The position numbers and the translations under genes were made by a program. The notes beneath the pieces were generated by a model. That model was given only the letters and a program-made list of their open reading frames with translations, had not been told where the DNA came from and searched no databases. From NCBI GenBank assembly GCA_030374805.1, contig JARGSG010000189.1, positions 1,736,001 to 1,800,000 on the forward strand: a stretch of 64,000 bases of DNA, written 5' to 3'. Origin of the DNA: Gracilaria gracilis (Eukaryota; Rhodophyta; Florideophyceae; Gracilariales; Gracilariaceae). Below, piece after piece: positions 52,171-62,200 of this stretch (positions within the stretch are counted from its first letter, which is position 1; each line of letters opens with the position of its first letter).

Positions 52171-54064
52171 GATTTGCAATGGATATCAATCGGGCTGAGA
52201 AAAGCTGAGGTCGTATGTCTCGGTTGACGTATCATGTGTGTGGAACTCGGAACGAAAGTAGAATACAAATGGGTGTTAAATAGTCGCGGCTTTATGACAA
52301 AACCATGACGAGGAAAGTGAGAGGAAATGTTTTGAAAACGGCCGTCTGTTACACTGATTCAGCCAAGCTGGCATTTGCTGATCCGCCATGCACCTTCTAC
52401 GCTGGCATTATGTACCCTTCTTTTAATGTTCCTTAGACCACTGACTCTGCTGAGCGGGCATTGTGACTGATCCCAGGATCGTGCGGGAACAAAAATGGAG
52501 ACGATGGCATAAGAATAATTCATGGACAGGTTGACGACTGGATGTTGACCAGATACAGGCAATGGCTTAGGCTGCTTCTATGAAGTGTAGGTTCTCTGCG
52601 TGCTCGTCACGTATGGACGAGCTGTACGTGAGATCTCTAGCTGTGTCGGATGCTCACCGACTACAAGCACGTGATACGTCACAAAGGGATATGGACATTG
52701 CGGGAAAGCCACAAAGAAAGCAAGATTTGGCTGACTTCATAAGAGAGGAGCAAAATGGCTGAAATCACAAACTCGTAGCAAAACAGACAAGATGTCAATG
52801 TACTACCTTCCCGGAGACGGTAATCTTGTGCATGGGGCTAATGTGGTGCACTAACCGAGGGTGTCCTATAATGCTGGCCGAAAACCGACTTCTCAAATGA
52901 ACACTTGTCGCGTCGCACACATGGCCTGGTGAACACCCATCAGGCCAGCCCATGCAAAACCCTCCCACGGGTCGGCGAAGAACCTCGACTTGCATGCCAT
53001 CAGTACAGTAGCCGTCACAGGTCATCACTCCAACGCTACAAACACTGATTATTCATCCCCAAGCTGATGCTTTGCGGCTCAAGATCTTGTGTTTCGGGAT
53101 AAGAGGGTAGTGTGGACGGCCATGTCCGAACACTATGCAGTGAAGCACAACTTACTGCACTAGTACACTCGACAAGAGATGTACTGTTCCCCGAGGAGGG
53201 TGGGTGGGTGTTCAAATAAGCAAAACGTTGCGCAAGATGCTAAGGTGGAACAGCATTGAGCGATCACCCTCTGCGCCGAGAATCGATGACGACTGATCGC
53301 TCTGCTGAAGAGCATTTTGCGCCACGACGCATCCAGAAATGGCTCTAATAAATCCACTTCTGCGTGTCCTCGAAAATCTATTTCTTGAATCACTAGCCGC
53401 TTCAAACGATATGTACAGTGCATCGCTCCTGAAATTCATGTGACATGTCTCTATTGCGTTAAAAAAATGAAAGAACTACACTTTCGATTAGCGACCGTGT
53501 GTCATCCGCGTTGACCTAGCCAAGCGTTGCTGCCAAACCGTCTTAAAAAGATTTTTGTCTAGGATGGACGTCTCGCACACAGTCTAGCCGGACTACTTTA
53601 TTCCAGCCTTTGCGTGTCTACTGTCCTGCGAGAATCGCTGTCTTCGAATGCAATTTTGCTAACTTTCTCGCACAGGCAGTCACTGTACTAGAAAAGCCGC
53701 CAAAGATGGTATTTATATCTTCTCCTCTTCCCTCTCACGTCTGTTTCTTACCCACCTAAACCCCGCTCTTGGCGTTCTTTCAAATGTCTGTTTCTTCTTT
53801 TTGTCACGACCGGCTGGCTTTTATCTAATAGGAAGGCCTTTATATCTAGCGAAATGTTGCTAGTAGCTTCGTAGCTTTGTAAACATTTACCTTTTTTCAA
53901 TCATTTCATTTTGGGTAGACAAAAATCTTGTCACAAACTGTGCACTGCGTTAATTCGCAAATCGCCAAATAGTAAAAATGCCATACATCTGGCGCTCTGT
54001 TTCAGCATTTAAAAATCCCATCACTAAATGCAGCGTTAGATATCAACGCTTTTCAAACTAAAAG

Positions 54065-54178
54065 CTTATGTCTGGTAAAATAGACATAAGATCGTTATGT
54101 CATTGGTTGTCGTCGAAAATACTTGGTATACAGCCTTCCATGTGTTCACTTTGCTTATGTCTAGCTTCATAGACATAA
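54065..54178. repeat. pair of CTTATGTCT/AGACATAA hairpins
   Basis: CTTATGTCT...AGACATAAG at 54065-54073/54082-54090 and again CTTATGTCT...AGACATAA at 54154-54162/54171-54178, spaced 89 bp. Confidence 0.75.
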
Positions 54179-54442
54179 ACAATTGCACATCATTGGCTTT
54201 CATCAGATCTGCTTGTGGTGAATACCAATCATGCAGTCGCTTGTCGCGCACTAAAATCTCGAGATCGTGGCGTTGATTGCCCTGTTCTACGCTACGCTTC
54301 AGGCGCAGTCTAAACAAGCCGTGAACGTGAACGCGTGAACGCGTGATTGTTTGAAGGTATAAAACAAGGCGCTGTAAATTAAACTGGCCGACGCTTGTTG
54401 CGGTCCCACGCGTGGTCCTTTACTGCGTCGGTATTATACCCC

Positions 54443-54485
54443 TACTTTGCATCCAACCATCATGAACGTGGTCGGATGCAAAGTA
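54443..54485. repeat. hairpin with 12-bp stem upstream of Harbinger ORF
   Basis: TACTTTGCATCC (54443-54454) and GGATGCAAAGTA (54474-54485) form a perfect stem with a 19-nt loop. Confidence 0.85.
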
Positions 54486-54898
54486 CAGGTGAATTTGGGC
54501 TCCCGTGCGAAAAACGATAACCCCCTTTGGAAAGTACCTGTGCACATCGAAAACAAATAAACTGCTTTCGTTCGTTTGTTGTACTCTCGGTACTCGGCGT
54601 CAGACGGCAGGGAAACGAGCGCTGCGTCGCGTCGTCTGCGCTTTCTCTGAGTGCGTCGTCGGCGGGGGGTGGCCGCGTGCGAATTCCGCAGGGCGCCGTC
54701 GGCGGGTTTGCTGGCGGCGCCCCTGTGCACCCGCTATGAGATCGTTTACTAAGCATTGTGTAGCCAGACTTTTACTTACGGTTCTTCATTTCATATTTCT
54801 TCGCTAAACATCTTGATACTACTGCTTCGTGATCGTCGACAACAGCCGTTTGCTACCGCCTCACCCTGAGTAGAAATATTGCAACCGCTTCATGCAAG

Positions 54899-56160
54899 AT
54901 GACGTCTGTTTTCGTCTCTGTCCAATTCGACGAGCTTCAACGGTCATCGCTCTTACAGAAGGCAGGTCTACGAATCAAAAAGGTTTTGGAAAAGATCTTA
55001 TGCTCTACGAGGTCTCACATATCTCCGCGAGAGACGCGCAAAAATGTTTCATTCCAATCGATTACTGATGTTCTCAGTGACTCCGCATTTAAACGAGACT
55101 ATCGTATGAGCCGCCGATCGTTCTACAAGCTGGTCGCTATGGTTCAACCGCTATTAAAAAAAGCGACGAGATGGGAGAGAGATCAGGGCGACCTACTTTA
55201 CCAGTTGCAACACGGCTCGGTATCACATTGAGTCGTCTTGAGGGCGGATCAATGGATACAATTCATCAATTCTTTCGCACCCAACGTTCGACTGTGTACT
55301 ACGTGTTTTTGCAGACGTGCGTTGCGTTATCTCACATCTTAAAGCTTCCGGGAATTTCTGACAAACATGAAGATTTGGCAGAGCTTTCCAAGGGCTTTAA
55401 AACATCACGATCGTTTGTGAGTCCCCTTACTGGTTGTATTGGAGCTATTGACGGCATCACAATAAAAATAAAGCCCCCACGAAGAAACGCCGCGAAGTAT
55501 TGGTGCCGGAAAGGCTATTACGCTATACCGGTTCAAGCAGTTGTGGATTATGCCGGTCGCTTCTTGTTTGCTTCCGCAAAGTGTGTCGGATCTACGCACG
55601 ACTCGTTGGCACATGCTGCCTCTAAGCTATCAACTTTTTTGGGTGGGCAAGACTTGCCGACAGAATTCTGGTTGGTAGGCGATGAGGCATATGTATGTAC
55701 GGACAATTTGATAACCCCAATTCCTGCATCCCAGGTGTGTTTTGGGTATGAAAAAGCGTTTAACTACTTTCTATCCTCTTTGCGCGTGCACGTGGAGCAG
55801 GCATTTGGTCGTTTGGTGACGAGGTGGAGGATTCTTCAAAGCCGACTGAACTACGCTGTTAGCATCAACGCAAGCATAATTGTTTTATGCATGAAGTTGC
55901 AGAATTTCTGCATTGACGAGGGAGACAAAAAAGGGCGTTGGTTTGCCCCTGCTGAACGTCAAGCTGTGGAAAAGGATGTAAGGGAGTGGTACGCCGCTTC
56001 CAAGGAGGGTTTAATTGATATGGTAAGTGCTTCTACGGAAGGAGGTCCGCATGCGGAGGGGATACGCTCGACAAGGAAGCGGAACGAAATGGTGAATATT
56101 ATTCGCCGCCGCAACCTTCAACGCCCGGAATTGAGGGGGATACCGGAGCCGCTTTGTTAG
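54899..56160 (+). pseudogene. PIF/Harbinger transposase, split by -1 frameshift at A7
   Basis: The first frame starts at ATG 54899 and carries the usual N-terminal pattern (FKRDYRMSRRSFYKLVAMVQPLLKK). The catalytic part continues in the -1 frame to 56160, with GCIGAIDGITI, WLVGDEAYVC and RVHVEQAFGRLVTRWRIL: the DDE_4/HARBI1 triad D94, D171, E209 when counted from 55171. The switch point fits the seven-A run at 55156-55162: reading TTA AAA AAA and slipping back one base gives a continuous protein (LKKSDEMGERSGRP). So this is either a one-base deletion or a slippage/frameshift site. It would cut at TIRs of a Harbinger element, but none are seen and no Myb-like partner ORF is nearby; a HARBI1-like host gene is possible. 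Confidence 0.85.
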
Positions 56161-56207
56161 TATTGGGCTCTTCTTCAAGACTGTGGCAAAGGACGGTGAG
56201 GCAAGAA

Positions 56208-59200
56208 ATGTTGAGTCTTTCAAAGGAACTCCGGACTTCGCACGCAGCGGTCTTGGTGGTCACCGCTCTCTTTCTCGCCGAACTGCATTTCGTAAGACTG
56301 TCTTGCATCATCAAGTTCTCATTCACGCTTTAAGAATACGTCAACGTGCCTTACTTGGACAGGATCTTAGACAGGCTTTCACGATGACCACTCCCTCCCT
56401 GAGCCGAATGATTGCGGCGAATGCTTGTACAGAGTCATTTTTGGATGAGCCAAGGGTATGTTTGGTTCGCTCTGTGAAACTAATTTGATCCAAGAAGTAT
56501 TGGAGATAAAGTCTGTTTATTGCTCGGTTCAGTGTTACTTTTGTATAGAGACCGTTGTTAACGCTCGTCATGCTATCCATTCTGCACTTGATAATGGCTG
56601 GTGGTGCTGTGTTTGCCAAGATGGTGGCCGAGAATACCGGAGAAGGAGCAGGCGCGAGCGGTATGTCTCTTATCCTCTCTTGACCTTGTCTTGGAACTAG
56701 ATATCTCACGGAAACCATTAGATCAACCAGGGAACAGCATGTCAGCGATCCTGAACTCCAGCCAAGCTGAAGGTAAAGCGACGGAACAGGATAATTCTTC
56801 GGAAGTGAGTTGTGGTTAAAGTTCCCTTTCCCAGGCTGGAAGGTCTTTTCTAGGGGAAAGGGTTGTTGCTGCAGAGGAAGATGGTGATGAGGGCCGCATT
56901 GCGACTGGTACTGTTTATTATGCTTGTGAAGAATATGCGAAGAGGGCTGGAGAGAAGGAAGGTATAATTGGGCTTCTAATCCGTCTGTTTGAGGCAGCCG
57001 GGTGTCATTTCTCTCAGGAATCAGCGGATGAGTCTGTTGTTTCGATTTCGGAAGGCACCTTACCCTGCCCTCCAGATGAGCGAGATGATTGTTCTGACAG
57101 TCCACCCCCATTTCGTCAAGACTTATCTCTCTTTTCCACGGATGAAGCTGACAGTAGATACCGTGAATTCTTTGGAACTGGAATTGCAGTTGGCCTAAGC
57201 GGCGATGCTCTTGTGGAGCAAAACGAGAGAATCGAACTACACAAAGAAGTCGCTGCTCTCGCATTAGACACGCTGGGGAAATGGCTGGAGAGAGCCCCTT
57301 CTCTGCGAGGATATAAGGATCTAGACATTATTCAAATTGCCGGTCGTATTTGCAGCAGTGCTGGTTCTTTCTTGTTCAACTCATCTTCAGCAAGCTATGA
57401 CCTACGAGATGCTATGGTAGACTTCGGGTCTTTCATTGGTCCAGAGCTCAGGAAACACGTAGACAATCATCCTACCGACTTACGGAGTGGTCTTGTTCAA
57501 GGCCTAATCAAGACTTTGACCGAAACCTGCCAGAGAACAAATCCCGTACTTTCAGGAATCATCGGGTGTTTTCATACTTAAGCTGTTTTGAATCTTTGGA
57601 GTTTATTCGAGTCACGTAGAAGCCCAAACGAAGGGAAGACTGAAAGGCAAGAAGATCTTCAGGGTCTCAGTACAGATAACATTTTATCTTTAATACTGAG
57701 TGTGACATCGGAGCTTAGTACTGTTAAACTCATGGGCTCCATAGTTGGGTTTCTGGGAGGTATTATAGCCCTTGACAGAACTTCAGAAGTCTCGGTGAAT
57801 CATGTCGCAGCGTCATTGCTTTTGCTGAGTTATAGTCTTTCTATTTCTTTGGGAATATCCGAAGATCTTGATGTCCATCGCATCGCTTTCGCAGCGTTGT
57901 ACCGCAAGGACTCAGATCTTGCCCCGGAACCGTCCTATCCTGAAATGCTTCCAGAGAAATCGTTAATCGAGGTTCTTTCGTTTCATGAAACTCTTGTGGA
58001 TGGTAAGCAAATAGGATTGGTGTGGAGGGTTGTCAAAGATGCTCTGGTGATCATTGAAGATATTTGTTCGAGATTCTGTTCACAGTTGGAGCGAGATTTG
58101 CAAATCCTATCACGTGTGTCAGTGTCCTCAACGGGAACTGATTACATTCAAGAAGCCGCAGCGCTCAACAGCGTGAAGCAATTTTTCCACTTGTACTGGT
58201 CTTACTTGATGATGGCAAAGCTTTTTCATCCACTACAAATACAAGCTACAAATGGTACGGAGTGGTCATTCACCAAGCCAAAGCTCGTAGCGACTAGTTC
58301 GTTTGAACTCCTGTCTCCTTTCATGGTTGAAAAAGCTTCCAGAGATCCTCGCTGCTTTGAAGTAATGAAGAGTGTTGTGCAAGATAAGTTTTCGCCGATA
58401 CCGATTCTTTACTCCTTGGAATGTATCGTTCTATACAATTGCAGGCGTCCCCATGCACATGTCATTGAAAACGCCGAATGGATTCTGACTACTGTTGTGG
58501 AAACATGTTTAACCTGCATTGGTGACACTGTTTATAATGAAGCGTCTGACAACTATTTACGCCTTCTAGATGCCTTCCAAAGAACACCTGAGGAGGAGAT
58601 CAGGAAAGGAAGCGTTGAAAGCGCAGATAGAATATCGAGCTTCATGAAGAACACCCAGAAAATTCCGGTGTATTCGGCACTCCAACAAGTAATGTTTTAC
58701 TTAAGGAATGCTGGGTCTGGAAGGACACCTCGTGTTCTTGCCAGCATTTTTCTTTCGTCCTCTGAGTTTCTCAATCATGTCCCTCGAAGTCAACTGGAGT
58801 CAATGCGGAATCTCATAATACAAGTTGGGAGCCACATCGTTTTTGTCCCGCAATTTAGTGCTGAACTTGCGGCATCTATGTGGGTGTTCATGGACGCTTT
58901 TTTGCGTCAAAGCTTCCACCCTATACTCAAGGAAGAAACGACACCAAGAGCGTTATCTCTTTCATTGCCCGGGTTTGTGGGTTTTCAAAACTGGCCGAGC
59001 GAGACACTACGTCTCCCCGCGTTATTCGCGCACTTTGCATGTTTGCTCGTGATACTGCTTCGCTCGTTGATTTAGATGAAGTTCTGCAGTTTGTTTCATC
59101 CCAAAGGAAACTTCCTGAGGGTCTTGCAAAAGGTGATCTAAGAAGTTGGTTAAGTGAGGCTTTACCTCGAATGTCTTTAGCAACTCTTCTTTCTTGTCTA

Positions 59201-62200
59201 CTAATGCCCACAGATGAATCTGCAGTTGCCGTTTCTCTTCACGGAGAATCCTTTGCATTCTTGACTGAAGCATCTCAGAAGTCCAATGTATGGAGAAGGG
59301 CTCTTATGACAGGACTCAGGGAGGTACATGAAGCCGACTCTTTGGTGTGGAAGAGAATGGTTCTGCGATCTATAGTTGAATCTGCCACTCTAAACGAAGG
59401 CGTCCTATCAGTAATTGAAAAGGTTGTGGGTATGGATGACTCCGAACTTGCAGCCCAGCTGCTACAAGACCTTTTTCAGGCGACATGCAAGGTTTTTGAA
59501 GAAGTAACCGAAGTCGGTCTTGAAGGAAAATGTCGCATTTTAAACTTTGTTGTTCATCTTACGATTTGTTACGGACTTGTGTCCGCACGATGTGAGAAAC
59601 ACATTTCCCCCGCTTACCTGGAGCCTGCCATGTTTGGTTTTCTGTCGCATGCTCTTGAAAGGACGTCAAACAAGTTACTTATTTCACCTGGGAATAATGA
59701 CTCAAAGCCTCTTGTTCTGTTCCTGTGCGAACTTTTAGGTTGCATAGAAAGAGGTCTTTCAAGTCCGACAATAGAGCAAACAACTCCTGTTAGTCTCGAC
59801 AAGACTGACTCCGAAGAAAAGCAAAGTGATGAGAGCTCGTCATTGGATGCTTCTGCGACGGTAATATCTCTTCTAAAGAAGAGGGCCTCTAGACCAAAAG
59901 ACTCGAAAGATGCTGAAGTACACCCTTTATGCACATATACATCCACCGGGAGTCAATTTGTTGAACAGCATTGGTACTTTTGTTATACTTGTGAGCTCTC
60001 AGGGTCGGAAGGTGTGTGTTCTACGTGTGCTCGAGTATGTCATCGTGATTGCGAACTGGCTTATAGCAAGTTTAGCCGCTTTTTTTGCGACTGCGGAGCT
60101 GGATCAGATCCACGACAAGAATCTGCCTCTCACGGAATCGCTTCATCCGAAGATGTCGATGGAAGCAATGTGAACTCCCACGACCCTAATTCACAACGGC
60201 AACAGTTGTCTAGTTCACGCCCTCGAAAGAGGAGAGTATGTCAGTGCCTTAGGGCTACCGATGGTGTAGAAGCCAACCGAGAGAGTATGAGCGAAGTCAC
60301 GAAAGACACCCCAAGTATTCCAGAAGTGGGTGAAGTTTTGCTTGAATCAGAACTTCAGGAGACTTTGGCTAAAGAGTTACGTGTATTGAGTACCGATGAA
60401 ACCTCCCTACGATGGAAACACCGGAAAGGAGTTCAGGAGGCGTTTCGAGCAGCTCTCAATGATTCCGTTAATACTCTCACGAGAACCGCGCTGTACTTGA
60501 CCAAGGAGCTAGAGGGCACTCACGTGGTGAGGGAATCCAACGGAGACTGGATACCTTTATCACAGGCTCACATGGCAGTGTCGAGCATGTTTGAAGCGAA
60601 GGATTTCGTTGGCGCAACTGTACACGGTCAGTCAGCGTTCTCTACAAAGCTTTTCCGACCGGATTCGTTTGATGCTCAAAGACCAAAACAGTCTTTTTCA
60701 ACGCCTCAAGTTCTTTCTGTTCCTCGTAGGTCATTAATCTCCCATAGTAGCTATGAGCGAATCATTGCTGTTGTGGAGAAATCGAACACTATCGAGTTTG
60801 TTGATGCGTCGGAGGAGCTGTTTTCCGACGACGGAGTATCAGAGAAGCTTGTATCTCGTGTGTTTCGCAAGGTCAATGTCCCTTTTGAAGTACAACGTAT
60901 CATGTTTCATCCATCTAACTCGAACATTCTGCTTGTGGTCGGAAAGGAAAAAGTCTGTGTTTTTCTTAGGGCAGGGGGGAGCTCCAATTCCTCATGGACA
61001 CGCATGGATGTTGAGGTTGGGCTTGCAGAGTTCATTGGATATGACGGAAAGAATAAGTTAGTTAACGTTACCTGGATCGATGAAGACGCTACTCTTCTTC
61101 TAGTTGTTACATCTGACTTCGTGAAGATATTTGACGTAGCTGTCGATACTTTCTGCCCGTGTTTTTTCGCAAGAACTCCTTCAAGAGCCATCGTGGACAC
61201 TGCAGACACCCGAGAGAATGCTGATGAGAATACTGAGCCTGGTCCAAAGAAGAAAAGAATTGTGGCGGCTGCGTTTGTCAGAGATTATCTGGAAAGTTGG
61301 AAAGATCACTTCCTGGTTTTTGTCCTGACATCAGACTGCGAGATGTTTGTTACAAGGTCAAAAAGGAACCAAGCTACATCACCTATATTTGATTTTTGTT
61401 TCGATGCAAAAGACGTTTCAGGTGGGAACTCTTGTATCACCAATGACATGATTTACTATGCAGAAGAATCTATGTTCATTATAACGTTTGCAAATGGAAA
61501 CATTTTATGCGTTCCCTTCTCGGTTAGAAGTCATGATGATCAGCTGCGAGTTATGGTTCAGAAAGCACACATGTTCAACTCTGTGTTTGAATCAGGTTCC
61601 CTGTTTGAAATTTGTCTAGTCATGGGATTAGAACGAACGCTTTTGTTTTATGATGAGCAGAATGGCATGAGTTGCAGTGGGACTCTCATACTTGATGATA
61701 AGAAGTTCCTGGTGAAGTCATCTTCCAACCCTTCTTCAACTTCCGTACTTGGCTTTTGCAGTTATAGTGCATCTGCGTTCAGAGGTGAACCTGCTCTAGC
61801 CGGTGGATTTTTTCTTCTGAATGATGGGAGCGTTCATCGCTTAGATATCTATTCCGGCCGAAGACGACCCCAAATGCCCCAACAAGCCTTGATATCTGCT
61901 ATCACAGATCGCCAAAGAAAGTGGACAACATCAACTTCGTGCGACCAGGTAAGCGCACGATATGATGGAACTTCAATTCCGCCTGCTGTTGGTTTCTTCG
62001 AAAAATGCCGTCTTGTGTCTGATTCTATAAGAATAGAACGAATAGACGTTGATCCAAAAGCTGTTGTCGACCACGACAGAATGAGCGTTATTCTGGCAGG
62101 TAGTGGGAGCGATTGCATCGTGAGTCCGGTTGAAAACCAATGTTTCCGCTTTGCTGCAGTTGTTGACAACCAAGCTCTCGTTCTCGTTGGAGCTCGAATG

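Larger units (their letters stand above)
52171..54898. other. 2.7-kb intergenic region with small hairpins
   Basis: No supported gene; a 60-codon frame at 52580-52762 has no features. Hairpins are at 54065-54090, 54154-54178 and 54443-54485. Confidence 0.5.

Noticed and set aside
56341-57264. 307-codon minus-strand frame
   Set aside because: Low-complexity His/Gln/Leu-rich translation opposite the UBR4-like exons; sense strand explains it with splice signals.
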